A stretch of 64,000 bases of DNA from Epiperipatus broadwayi (GCA_028023455.1 JAQFVV010006639.1:380001-444000), one strand, 5' to 3'. Positions 13,487-24,820 are shown, numbered from the stretch's first letter. The notes: generated from the sequence alone by a model not told the origin. Numbers and translations: made by a program.

Positions 13487-13681
13487 CTGAAATTATAAAT
13501 AATAAAAGACTTCATGAGAATTCGCACAATGAACCACAGAGCTCCTTTAATGTAATGTATAAACAATAAATTGTGAACTCTAATATATTATAACCCTTTA
13601 GTAAATTAACTTATCATTTCTTAAATGATTAAAGCCTAACCAAAGTTTAAATCATGAACTCTTATCTGATCAATATTATTC

Positions 13682-14032
13682 ATAAAAATGTCAATCTCTT
13701 CTCAATACTGCACCTAGATTCACCTATATGTGATAGCATACAATCACAAAAAAGTTGATATATGACATTACTTTTCTGCTTGACAAGTATGACATCCTTA
13801 AAATTATTGACTAATTTATTAATATTGTTTGGAATGTAGAATGAAACATTAAACACATTCTTATATATATCCTTAAAAAATTTCACTTGTGGATTTGACA
13901 TAAATGGAATAGATATCCATTGTTTACTATTAATCTTCATTTCTTTAAATCATTATAACTTTTTTTAAATTGACATAAAGTATTGCTTATTTGATACATT
14001 TTATAAACAGCATCAAGCAATTCCTTGGCAGA
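13682..14032 (-). pseudogene. PLE GIY-YIG domain fragment, inverted copy (PLE-a1)
   Basis: The minus strand encodes the linker and start of the GIY-YIG endonuclease domain of a Penelope-like element: an ISIPF motif, the V-KQKSNVIYQ core and a damaged IGESRCSIEKR motif (HIGES instead of YIGES). It is the mirror image of 14036-14380 and runs head-to-head with it around a centre near 14034-14036. The RT part is absent, so this is a truncated relic. In PLEs this endonuclease nicks the target DNA and primes reverse transcription. Confidence 0.85.
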
Positions 14033-14588
14033 TATATTTGCCAAAGAATTGCTTGATGTTGGTTATAAAATGGAACAAATAAACAATACTTTATATCAAT
14101 TTAAAAAAAGTTATAATGATTTAAAGGAAATGAAGATTTATAGTAAACAATGGATATCTATTCCATTTATTTCAAATCCACAAGTGGAATTTTTTAAGGA
14201 TATATTTAAGAATGTGTTTAATGTTTCATTCTACATTCCAAACAATATTAATAAATTAGTCAATAATTCTAAGGATGTCATACCTGTCAAGCAGAAAAGT
14301 AATGTCATATATCAAATTTTTTGTGTTTGTATGCTATTATATATAGGTGAATCTAGGTGTAGTATTGAGAAGAGATTGAAGGAGCATGAATTGTTTTATA
14401 AGCATGTAAAAAGTAAAAATAATGGTGATTTAATATCTCCTTCAGTTATCTTTGATCATGAAAAAACATGTAAATTTAAATTTGATTTTGAAAATGTGAA
14501 AATTCTTCATGAAGAGAGAAACCATAGTAAAAGAAAAATTAAAGAGGTAATTTTTATAAACAGGAATAAAATGCATTTAATAAATTGA
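14025..14588 (+). pseudogene. PLE GIY-YIG endonuclease domain (PLE-a2)
   Basis: A 187-residue open frame carries the C-terminal part of a PLE protein. Residues about 45-95 match the typical linker (WISIPFIS, then FFKDIFKNVF and NNSKDVIPVKQKSN). Residues about 95-130 form the GIY-YIG core (VIYQIFC, then LLYIGESRCSIEKRLKEHE, with Tyr, Gly and Arg in place). A conserved helix and the EVIFINRNKMHLIN tail follow. The RT domain upstream is replaced by the inverted copy, so the element is 5'-truncated and dead as an autonomous unit. Homologous sequence continues to about 14735 as 3' untranslated region. The same family is split by an insertion at 51225-55850. Confidence 0.88.
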
Positions 14589-15186
14589 CAAGTTGCTAAC
14601 ATTGAAATACGAGATTCATGGAATTTGAATTGATGACGTTTGCTTCCGCTTTTGTTTAATTTTTTTTAATTTAATGGCAGTTGAGGCAAGTTTAAGAGAT
14701 TAACCAAAAGTACTTCTGCGGATTTAAGGATTGTTTGTAATAGTTTGTAAACCGTTAAATTTATTATTTCAATTATATATACACAAAACAAAATAATCTT
14801 TCCATCATTCACTTCAGCAACCAACTTCCTTTTGCATCAAAGGATAAGAATGATGGCCTCAGATTCAAAAAATTTTATCATCAAAGTTTCTTTTATGGTT
14901 TTTTTCCATTCATTTTTTTTTTTCATGAAAGATAAATTTCTGCATTAACAAATATAATTTTATGACCTGTATTCAGTTCATAAATATACAACACTGAGAT
15001 TTAATATCTATTTTTAATTATACTCTTATTTCCATAACTACAATGTATTTTATAAACTATCCCAGGAATAGTGTTGATATTCTAGTTGCATTTTTATATT
15101 GGACTACTTTGCTCTAAGGAAAAAATGGAGAAATCAGGAAACACCTCATAGATAAATATATAAAATTTCTACTGACTGTTGCCTTT

Positions 15187-15270
15187 GGCAGGATGGCTCA
15201 GTTGGTTAGAGCATTATTACCTTAAAATTCAGTAATCAATAATCTAAAAGTCCAGGTTTGAATCCCATGC
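15187..15270 (+). other. tRNA-like segment within the PLE derivative
   Basis: TGGCTCAGTTGG (15193-15204) is an excellent RNA polymerase III box A, and GGTTTGAATCC is a near-perfect box B about 50 bases on. A D-arm and an anticodon-like stem (TTAC/GTAA) can be drawn, but a normal cloverleaf is not complete. It is probably a tRNA-derived promoter head, as in SINEs. The same block occurs in the autonomous PLE at 55281-55358 in worse repair. Confidence 0.6.
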
Positions 15271-15289
15271 TAGTACTATCACTGGTCAG

Positions 15290-15345
15290 GCCAGAAACAC
15301 CTAAAGAAGAGAAGAGAATAATACCTCTTGAAATGTTGTGCATGT
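15290..15345 (+). ncRNA. Hammerhead-like motif at PLE 3' end (family C)
   Basis: CUAAAGA (15301-15307, from a probable CUGAAGA) is followed by a purine-rich stem II strand, CCTCTT and GAAA at 15330-15333. CAC before the core pairs with GUG after the putative cleavage site. Stem III would be only AUGU, possibly a decayed self-complementary ACGU. One core base is changed and stem II has a bulge, so activity in this copy is doubtful. This is the weakest of the three hammerhead families. Confidence 0.35.
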
Positions 15346-16189
15346 ACTAAACTGTTTGGTATGCTATTACTAACAGTTGAATGTATTTGGAATATTTTAA
15401 TAATGTTAAACTTTTCTAAAGACATTCAATACACATATTAGATGATGAAAATACTCCAATATAAAAATACACCTACCCCAGGAATAGATTTGCAATCAAT
15501 TGACTGTTTTGAACTATTTAGCAATGAATATAAATTCAAGCTTTTTTTCCAGGTCACTTTCATATCACCCAATAAAAAAACTATTTTTATAAATTAATTT
15601 ACTAATTGATGCCTTATGGGGCAAAGAAATAATCCCTTTACTATTTGTTTGCACTATAAGGCATTGATTAGTAAATTGATTTATAAAAATAGCTTTTTAT
15701 TGAATGGTATAAAAGTGATCTAGAAGAAAGGTCTGAACTTAAATTCATTGCTAAATTGTTCAAAATAGTCACTTGATTGCAAATCGATTTCTGGAGTGTT
15801 TTATAAGACACCTTGTAGTTGTCATAAAATTTATATAAGTTAGAATACATTAAGTCTTAACGAAAGAGTTAAAGTTCATAAGAGTAGAGTTAAAAATAGA
15901 TATTAAAAATCAGCTTCGTATATTCATGAATGGAATACAGGTCATAAAATATTACTAACAATGCAGAGATTATCTTTTATAAAAAAGTGAATTGAAAAGA
16001 AGAATAAAAGAAACTTTGTTGATAAAATGTTTTGAATCTGAGGTTATTAATCTCATGAATACATCATTTGATGTTAAAGGAAGTTGGTTGTTGAAGTGAG
16101 AAGGGAATGATAAAAAGGCTATTTTGTTTGTGTGTGTGTATATATATATGTAATAAATAAAGTTTGATATCTGTATTCATTTCACAATA

Positions 16190-16530
16190 TAGGTAATATA
16201 CAAATCAATATATATATATATCAAAATACAGTACTATTTATATAATTTATATTCTTTTAGAAGTACTTTCGACTATACACTTTTGTAGTCTTTATCAACT
16301 ATATATATAAAGACTACAAAAGTGTATAGTCGAAAATACTTCTAAAAGAATATAATTTATATAAATTGTACTGTATTTTGATATATATATATATTGATTT
16401 GTATATTATATATATATATATAGTTGATAAAGACTACAAAAGTGTATAGTTGAAAGTACTTCTAAAAAAATATAATTTATATAAATTGTACTGTATTTTG
16501 ATATATATATTGATTTGTATATTACATACA
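16190..16530. repeat. Inverted plus tandem repeat, about 105-bp unit
   Basis: A unit containing GACTATACACTTTTGTAGTC occurs inverted at 16193-16299, direct at 16305-16412 and again direct at 16424-16525. AT dinucleotide runs separate the units. The first two units form a near-perfect hairpin. Family unknown. Confidence 0.85.
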
Positions 16531-17006
16531 TATATATATATGTTTAGTTGAATTTTACATGAGAAGGTATATTTGTTGATAGATGAAACTATGGTCATGT
16601 AAAAATTTTAGTAAAATGTCATTTTGGCTAGTATTGTAATTTATATGAATTTTTATTTCATATTATTTTATAAATATATTTAAAGATAATTAAATATATT
16701 CATGCATTTAAAATTAATCAAATCCAATTTTGATATGGAGTAAAATTTTATTTTGGATTGTATAGATTAAAGTAATGGTCATGCTTAAGAGCAGTATTTC
16801 AGTTTTAATCATAATCATGAAGCGAAATGCAGATTGTACTAAAAGTCTGCTTGGCGATTTTGAATTTGAAGTCAAATCTGTTTCGCATTAAATCGTAATT
16901 GATGATATAAATATTTAATTGATAAAGTGGTAACTTTTTACTATGATAAATATATATTTGACAGTAAAATTGCATTGATGAAATCTGGAATATATAAATA
17001 TATGTA
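16531..17006. other. AT-rich DNA, no gene seen
   Basis: Nothing recognisable. A minus-strand open frame across 16805-17152 overlaps the LINE tail and its His run comes from the GAT repeat, so it is not taken as a gene. Confidence 0.6.
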
Positions 17007-17072
17007 CTTGGAGAGACCTTCATCCTGCAGTGGATTGATATTGGTTGATAATGATGATGATGATGATGTACA
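17007..17072 (+). mobile_element. 3'-terminal fragment of LINE E
   Basis: GGAGAGACCTTCATCCTGCA and GTGGATTGATATTGGTTGAT, ending in a (GAT)n tail, match the 3' end of the LINE at 34861-35570. Only the last 65 bp are present, which is typical of strong 5' truncation. Confidence 0.85.
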
Positions 17073-17154
17073 TAGTAATTTTTATTATATATACTGTTAA
17101 AGTTAGAGTGGCTTTTAAATTGCCCAACCTTTGATAAAAGCTTCTCCATCAAAC

Positions 17155-20110
17155 TCTCAAAGACGAACAGTAAAGAATTTGATGTTTTTTTTTATCCTTA
17201 CTCACGTTTTAGCAAAGCATAACTAGATATTCATTATTATATTATATAGATAGCCGAGTGGACCAAACTACTAACAATAATAAGTTTGTTTGAAAAATAA
17301 AACATTAATCGCCCAAAATTTAAACCCAATAAAGTGCTCAATTACTGATTTCATAAATAAATAAACTTTGGTAGTATTAATAAATTATATAAATAAATGT
17401 GATTTTAAAAAGACTTAAAAAAAAACCAAACGTTAAGTAGAATAATGGGTTCAGGTCTCACAACACACAATAGAAATAACAAGAGGAAAAGAATGCTTTG
17501 ATGGAAATTTTAATTAAGAGGAGAAAAAATTCTGACTTTGACGTAAAATATTAGTTAATGCGATTAAACCCATAATGTTCTATAACATGTTTCCCTATGC
17601 ATATGAATATTTTAATTGCTAAAAAGACAAAATGAATAGAGCATATAGTATCAAACAATATACTTTCTCTCTTGATTAAAATGAAACTTCCTATAAAATT
17701 ATGCGGTTTTCTATTTAAAAAATAAAAGGATCGGTTTGGTAATAAATATCCTCTTTGGAGGGAAAGATTAACAAAGAATCAATCTCTTGCTGTGGAAATT
17801 AACAAATTAAATAGCGCAGTGAACATAGATTGCCATTAAATTTCTTCAAAGAATTAATGTTGAGCGACTACTCAATGTATAGAGAAGTTAATAACATGTA
17901 ATCGCGTTTCATGAGCACCAGGGGAAAAAAATAATTGAAGAATTAGATAAACATAGTAGATGGAGCGGAGCATTTACTAGTGATCAAAATAATGAGGTAA
18001 ACTATAGCCAGCTAAGCGATTGTTGAGAAACTTTTCTCAAATCCGGAACTGCGATTTATTCATAGTCGTTAATAAAGCCACACTGAAGTGTATGCAAATG
18101 CGTAGAAACTGAGTGAAAATACTAGCGGGAGCGAACTTCCGAGTAAAACGCGTATGTGAATCAAGGATTAGCTGTTTTGAAAAAGGCAAGTACATTTGTG
18201 GTTTAAGATTTTTCACGCGCACGCACTAGCAGGAAATTGAGCTAGTTGAAAGAAAATATTTTTCTTAAGTATTTTTGTACTTCAATGTTTGCGAGTAAAA
18301 TGCATTGAGTCCATTTATAAAAGAAAATTGCAGAATAGATCGATACCAGGGCAGAAATAAACCCGCTGAAACGCAATGATTTAATATTGTGAAACAAAAG
18401 CTTAAAAAGCTAGGTTGAGGTTATTTTTACCTTATTTACATTTTTTTTCGTAGAAACATAAAAGAGCGTAATTTTTAAATTAAGAATTTGTTGCAAGAAA
18501 ATCCGTATTGTACAGCGTAATAAATTAGCTTCCCTTCCCTTTCTCTCTTAGAATATTCTCTTTCATTTTAAATGAGTATAGTATAACTTACTGCATTTCT
18601 GATTATATATATATATGTGTGTGTGTTGCATGTACCAAACAGGCTTAAATGTCTGGGCAATAAGTATCAGAACCAAACAATTATACTTGATGTTGTTTGC
18701 TATTTCCCTTCGCGCATATGGAATATATAGCTACATCATAAGCTTTAATAAAGGCGATTATCATGAAATTATGAGAGATTACTTCATAAGATGAACCCAT
18801 GTTCACACAGATTTGCACAGACGCCTTTATATAGACAAACTAGTCTTCAAAAAGACCACCGCAGAGCGACTAACACTCCAATGTATTTGCATATCAAGGA
18901 ACAGTGGTGTTTATATACCGAAATCACCCGAGTGGCAGATTTCTGACTAAAAGCGTTTTAGCTCAATTTATTACAAATTCATATTTATTCTAATTCACAA
19001 TTTTACTTACCGAACTTGAATGATTAAAGATATCCCTACTTAATTACTGATTTGTACACTTGTTTATACAAAAAAGCATTAATGTGGCCCTTGCTGCTAC
19101 ATATAAATAGGTAAGTAGAATTTATCATCTTCAGCTACGATCTAAATGAGAAATCTCTAGTCTTGTTCTGTTCTTGGGTTGCATTTTACATTTGAAAAAC
19201 AAATTCGCGAAAATATGTGGAAACACCTAAAAGGAGGATTTTAGATCACTTTTAAAAACAATTTTTATTGGATAAACTCTGGAATGTGTTATCATTCAGA
19301 TGTGATCTTAAAACAATATTTTATAATTATGATCTTTAATTTTTAATTTAACAAATACCCAGATTAAGTATAATTAGATATGCTACTAAATCGCTAAAAT
19401 TGCCAGAACGCGGAATCAAACAGCGAATTCCTATTTTATATACAGAAATGAAGATAATATTCACAAAGCCAGTTAAATGACACTAGTGAAGTTTTAATAT
19501 CTTTCCTTTTATTTTATTTTTTAGCTAAAAACAGCTAATTATCCGTTTTTTTGGCCAAATAATAAATTATGCTGGCTAAGAATCAAAAGCTGGAAAATTA
19601 AATCCTACGCTTAAAAAAGGGAAATTTTAACAGACTATAATTTCAAATTATACTAGACTCTGCTTGTTAGTTTAGGCTACTAGATATCAATTATTAAACA
19701 GATAAAGTAATAAAAAGTTTATAAATATATATAATATAAATGCGTGCTACTGACAAATACTTTATGAGTTTTCCAGTCAATATACATGCGAATACAAAAC
19801 ATTATTCATTGGCAACATTTTGGCATTTCTGGAATTGCTATATTTGAAGGATTATATTTTTCAGGTGGATTTTTTTAATGAAGTCAAATTCTAATTGATT
19901 ATGAGATGATAGATTGATTACCATTGGGTCTTGCAAAAAAAGCTGTGAATACTTTTTAGCTTAGTCGACAAGATAGTAATATCCAGAGTGACTTCCAACA
20001 TTATAACACTTAATCATAATTAACTGGAATTCTTATGACGTTTTAAATGCTTTTTTTTTCCAGATCCAACAATAAACGATGGATTTGATATTCTTAGTTG
20101 CCACTGGAAT
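17155..20110. other. Repeat-poor region with more CpG than its surroundings
   Basis: No transposon and no solid gene were recognised. Between about 17900 and 18240 CpG dinucleotides are unusually frequent for this AT-rich window (for example ACGCGTATG and CACGCGCACGCAC near 18216). An open frame on the minus strand at 18037-18222 has no recognisable features. This might be a promoter or regulatory region of a gene outside the window, but nothing proves it. Confidence 0.4.
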
Positions 20111-20119
20111 TTTATCTAC

Positions 20120-20815
20120 AGATTCACGACAACTGATGTTTAAACCACTAAACATCACATGATCACCAATCTTTATGCATACACAAGCTGTTTTCAGAGA
20201 GGTAAAACTCCCCTTACAGTAGTGCCATTCAATGCAAGCCAGAGTAATCAATGGATGCAGGAAGAGTTGTGCATAAAATTCCTATCTGGTTCCTACTTAT
20301 ATGAGTGGCACTACTGTATTGAATTTTGCCTCTGTGAAAGCAGCTTTTATAAGCATAAAGACTCGTAATCATGTGATGTTTAGTGGTTTAATACCAATCC
20401 TGCCCAAAAGGATTAAGATGACTGTGTATTTAAAGAATCAAATACACCAAAATGTATGGATGCTCACTGAGTTCAGATCTATATGACTATACAAGCTAAT
20501 AAGCTTGCATTGAAAACATTATCGTATCTTCATTTTGGATTCACAGCTTTATAGTTAGCTAAGAATGTAAAAGATGATGGCTGAAGGGTTGCATTAGATC
20601 CTTAGGTCTAGGTGCAGAGCTCTCAGGTCCAAAGCTCCTCAATGATGAAAGCAATAAACTAGAAACTAATCTGAGGATATTGGATGAGTAGGCACTAGAT
20701 ATGAATTTTATGCACAAATCTTCTGGCATCTATTGATTACTCTGGTTAGCACAGGGTGGCACTACTGTATGGAGTTTCACCTCTGTGAGAACTGATGCTT
20801 GCTGTGCTTAACTGC
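20120..20815. mobile_element. Family B foldback element, copy B1 (diverged)
   Basis: The left part reads CATCACATGATCACC, then CAGTAGTGCCATTCAATGCA and AATCAATGGATGCAGGAAGA. It folds against 20300-20400, and a further reverse unit runs on to 20815. Family landmarks (TTGCATTAGATCCT, GATATTGGATGAGTAGGC, GGGTGGCACTACTGTATGGA) are present. The hammerhead-like core near 20640 is mutated (AAUGAUGA). No coding capacity. Confidence 0.8.
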
Positions 20816-21735
20816 TTCATAAATGAAATATGCCAACCACTCATCTATATAAATGTGAACAAATACTAATTATGAGTCATATAATTAGAAGCTGCTAAAT
20901 CTGTTCCCTTGGTAGTAAAAATTGAAGGATTTTATAAAGTTACTGGAGAGTATTTTCTAGTTTAAAATTCTATAGGTTCCATTATGAAATTTTGTTAATA
21001 CTTAAGTTCTCCAAAATACATAAGCTAAATAAATTACTATTTGATAGAATTGTTAATTGCTTGAGAATTTTTAAAAAGCTTGCACATTGGAAGAAACAGA
21101 GCTGGGGTATAATCTATGGACCTTGAATACTAGAGTCTAAAACTCAATCATTATACCAAACCTTGCAGGATCAATATTATCAATGACAAAATTAAAAGAT
21201 AAAATGTGATTTACTTATGCATGATGATTTATATCTTCTTAATATGATAATGCATGGTATTTGCACTTTAGACAGAAACGTAATGAAGAATGTTTTGAAT
21301 AGCTTTTTTAAAATCTATTATTTTCTTTATGTACATATATTATATTTTGCATGGCCAATACAGTAAGGTGGTATTCTCTAGAACCCAAGCTCCATGAATA
21401 TTAGCTAAAGTTTTGGTATTTCTCTTACTTGACTTTCATATGAACTTCTGATCTTTGAACTATACATTTATAAGTATATTGCATAATAAAACTTAGATTT
21501 ACTGTACTAATTTGACTTGTATTACACCATGCTCTAGTAAAAGAGTAGCTGGTAAGAGGTTCTTTCTTTTATTTTCCAGCAGTGCCATCTTTGAATTGGT
21601 GCATGTGCTATATAGTAAGATAATTCAGCTAATTACCATATGAACTTTAAGGCAATAGTATATGTGGATCATGAATATATTACTATGTTTGGTACCACAA
21701 CCCATGTTAGAACAATGCACAAACATTAAATTTTG
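20816..21735. other. AT-rich DNA, no gene seen
   Basis: No gene recognised. A stretch on the minus strand near 21095-21165 (GGTTTGGTATAATGATTGAG, then AAGGTCCATAGATTATACC) resembles a tRNA-derived SINE remnant. A related scrap lies near 31255-31310. Confidence 0.45.
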
Positions 21736-21739
21736 ATTG

Positions 21740-22230
21740 AAATTGGGCAATGCTATTATGCCTCCACAATGTGCCAAAAGTGTTAAAAACCAGTCCCTAC
21801 CTTGTGCGAGAGTGCTATACTGAAAATTACACTACTGAAGTAATATTCATTAAATAGATAATTTCTAGTCCAAAGAACAACTAATAAATTATTATTAATA
21901 TACATTCATTAAGTGGTTTGTATCAAAGTTCTGAGGGCTGGAAGTTTGACATATCAATTAAACCATAAATAATTCATACTGATTAATGACAAAGTGATCT
22001 GAGTGAACTGATGAGGACTGGTTTAGCACAAAATGTGCATCTTGGCAATCATACACCTTTTTCACATGGTGTTGGTCATATGTTTTTGATCATATCTCCC
22101 CACAATATGTTAAAAGCAGATAGAATTCAGTCCCTACCTTGTATAAGAATGGTGTAGTAAAAATTACACTACAGAAATATTAATTCATTAAGTGGATAAT
22201 TTCTCCTCTAAATGAGTAATGAATATAAAT
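21740..22230 (+). repeat. Tandem pair of a 337-bp unit with family A hammerhead between
   Basis: The block CACAATGTG...CAGTCCCTACCTTGT...ATTACACTACTGAAGTAATATT...GATAATTTCT at 21765-21870 recurs at 22101-22205, an offset of 336-338 bp. A hammerhead relic lies between them at 21995-22055. Tandem hammerhead units of this size are a hallmark of retrozymes (known from other genomes). Here only two diverged units remain. Confidence 0.7.
21995..22055 (+). ncRNA. Decayed hammerhead (family A)
   Basis: CUGAUGA is intact at 22008-22014. Stem II is damaged (GGACU against AGCAC) and the GAAA has become AAAA. The stem III segment AUGUGCAU is near-self-complementary, followed by the site base C and UUGG. 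It is clearly related to copies near 1054 and 45459 but unlikely to be active. Confidence 0.4.
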
Positions 22231-22469
22231 TACTATTATTGAAACATTTGAAATGATTCAGTCTGGATATGGAAGGGTAGCTATACATGGCAAGAACTTT
22301 TACAAAGGTTTGTAAGTTTTTGTGATGCCTGGAAGACAAATGATGATTAGCTATAGAAGTTACAAAATAGAGATGAACAAATGATTAATTTTTTTTGAAT
22401 AATAGGATTTTTTAAATGTAACCAGCAAATATCAACTATTGTTTCCTGTTCGTTTGCTGTTTCTTCATT

Positions 22470-23285
22470 TTTAAGCAAAATGAGGAACAAGTAATAAAAT
22501 ACCTAGACTTAGTGATAAAAAGAGAGAACACATACCTAGATCATAAAATGATAATTAAACTGCTGCATATAAGTAGTTATACAAATCCAAAGTCTAACAC
22601 CTCCAACACATATAAATGGGCAAGTATGAATGCTTTCCTATTCAGAAATCACTATTTATGTAAATACATAGTCGATAGAAAAAACAACATCCATAAATAT
22701 ATAAGAGAAATGATCAACATAGGCTTTAAACCCAGTACTAGCCATCAGAGAATAAAAATATTTTATAAAAAACTCAAAAATAAACAGCCTAAAGACAATA
22801 AGAAATATTTTAACAATTCCTTTTATACCAAATATAACTTCGAAAATTGCTAAAAAACTGAATAATGATTTTAAATGTAGCTTCAGAACACCTTCCAACA
22901 CTAACTGTCTAATAAATATTTCCAATGATAAAATAGAAAAAGATCAAGCCCCTTGTGTGGTCTATAAAATAGCATGCCCTCAATTAGGCTGCAAAGCATC
23001 TTACTATGGTGAGACTCAGGCTAACATCAATACAAGAGTTTACCAATACAGTTATGCATATAATAGAGTAAAGAATAAAAAAATGAAGAAACATTGATTT
23101 TCTGGGACCACCAAGCAGCTACATGCCACTTATTTGAACCCAGTTCTGCCCAGATAATCTGCATGGGGTGATGCCAAAAGAAAAGTCAAAGAGGCTTATT
23201 ACATAGCAAATTACCCCAGTGCCATTAATAGAAGAGAGGCATGCTTTGCTCTCTCCAAACAATGGACTGATTAATTAAAAATTCA
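22470..23285 (+). pseudogene. PLE-c: RT C-terminus and GIY-YIG fragment
   Basis: The fragment begins with EEQVIKYLDLVIKRE, matching the conserved FLD(V/L)-(V/L)I-R strand of PLE reverse transcriptases. A connector follows, and after a stop (22851-22853) comes the endonuclease core VVYKIACPQLGCKASYYGET, then INTR and later NYPSAINRREACFALSKQW. YYGET replaces the YIGE(S/T) of PLE-a and PLE-b, so this is a different lineage, also seen at 33955-34375. Stops and frameshifts make it a relic. The upstream RT core is missing. Confidence 0.8.
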
Positions 23286-23289
23286 AGCT

Positions 23290-24510
23290 CATTTGCATAT
23301 ATGTACAACAATTCACATCAGAATCTTTATTATTAAAGCTATGAGTATAGGATTTGAATACTTAATCCTGAAAGTGCTATGGTAGTTTATTAAATCTTAA
23401 ATTATAATTATAGCTTCAGTAATGTATGTGAAAAAAATCGCACAATTATAATGCATATGCGATTGATATATACCTACAAATTGTATATGTTTTAATAAGC
23501 TGGTAATTAACTCACTCAGATTTTGTAAATAAAAGATTTAATATTGAAACTGTCTCTCTTCAAAGAAGCTGTAGTTTTAATTAGGGACACCTGAAAGACT
23601 ACAGACTACAGGATCGAAGGTAGCTTGACCCATAATCTGCAAGTCTTCATTATGCAGATAAAATGACCCCTTAGTATCTTATTTAGAAAGTTTTGAAATT
23701 GCAAGTTGGCTCTCATCTCAAGCCTTTTTTTATCCCAATAAATCATCCATTTATGCCATTATCTATTTGCCTAAATCTTTGTTGTTTTATTGGACTATAG
23801 TATTGTATTCTGAATCCATAGCTTTATGTACTGAACAAATCATTGAGGGTATCTTTTTAATTTCACAATAGAAGCAATTACTCATTTTATTATCATTATT
23901 CTATACTCATCTATGGTAATATTAAGTAATTAATAAATACTTAATGGTACTGCAACACGTAAATTCTTAGATTAGTTTTTGGCTATTGGTCTTTATCCAA
24001 TTCTTTTTATTAAATACTACACTTCTATCCACTGCTTGTTTATTTCTCAAGTAGATTAAATAGAGTTTATTTTGATATATAAAATTGTAGATAACGTCCA
24101 GATATTGATCAATTAGTATATCATGGCCCATTAATTTTTTTATTTAGACAAGTTTCTTCTCTAGATTTAAAACTATCTGCTCTGTTTGAGGAATTTTGGC
24201 ATTGGCATATATCATAATTGCTATCAAGAGTAAAGTGATATGCTATTAGCTGATGTGGTGATGTGATAGTCTTTGATAACTTAAAATGTTGGGTACCTTT
24301 GTTGCTTGATCAATTCAGTTCTAAATTTCTTTTGTGGGAAGTAGCTAGTTTAAAAAAAAAAATCCAGGATGTAAGAATTTTTTTTTTACATGCAAAATAT
24401 ATTCAACTTATTGATTAAGCCAATTAATATTTAACATGCAAACATTAATCTTATCTTGATTTTAAGTAAATATTATTTAAATTCTCAATAAATAAATATC
24501 ATAGCAAACT
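23290..24510. other. AT-rich DNA, no gene seen
   Basis: No gene or known repeat was recognised. Probably old degraded sequence. Confidence 0.55.
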
Positions 24511-24514
24511 TTCC

Positions 24515-24715
24515 ATACAGTAATGTCACTTAGTAAAAGCCTTAGTAATAAGTGGATGCAAAAAGGTTTGTGCATAAAATCCCCATCTAGTGCTCACTCA
24601 TCCAATATAGCTTGAGTAGTTTCTAGCTTTTGTTTTCATCAGTGAAAAACCATGGATTTGGAAGCACAGTATCTGGATTTTAGGATCTAGTGCAACATTC
24701 CAGAAGCCATTTTTA
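24515..24715. mobile_element. Family B element, copy B2 (single arm)
   Basis: CAGTAATGTCACTTAGTAAA, GTGCATAAAATCCCCATCTA, CTCATCCAATATAGC and the motif TTTCATCAGTG align with the left arm of family B. The minus strand keeps CUGAUGA and GAAAC but stem II is changed. No right arm was found. Confidence 0.65.
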
Positions 24716-24818
24716 CCTATTTATTTAAATATAAAACTGTGAGTCCAAGATGAAAACACAATAATGTTTTCAATTCAAGCTCATTTGCTTGTACAGTCGT
24801 ATAGACCTGAACCCAGTT

Positions 24819-24820
<2 letters not shown>

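Larger units (their letters stand above)
15072..15476 (+). mobile_element. Non-autonomous PLE derivative (405 bp) with 11-bp target duplication
   Basis: The segment is flanked by CCCAGGAATAG at 15061-15071 and 15477-15487. Its ends match those of the PLE at 51416-55543: a left end with CTAGTTGCATTTTTATAT and a right end with TTAGATGATGAAAATA followed by ATATAAAAATACA. The two ends are partly inverted repeats of each other. The interior keeps only the 3' part of the PLE: CTCATAGATAAATATAT, a tRNA-like block and a hammerhead-like block. There is no coding sequence, so it must have been mobilised in trans. The opposite arm of the host palindrome preserves the matching empty site (near 15786), confirming the insertion. 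Confidence 0.88.
14773..16142. repeat. Giant imperfect palindrome (foldback)
   Basis: The left arm (14773 to about 15625, excluding the insertion at 15072-15487) is the reverse complement of the right arm (about 15648-16142). Matching landmarks include CTTCAGCAACCAACTTCC (left) against GGAAGTTGGTTGTTGAAG (right), and a centre flanked by ATTGATGCCTTAT / ATAAGGCATTGAT. Each arm is about 0.45 kb. No coding capacity is convincing. It may be an inverted dimer of an unrecognised retroelement lying downstream of PLE-a2. Confidence 0.85.
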
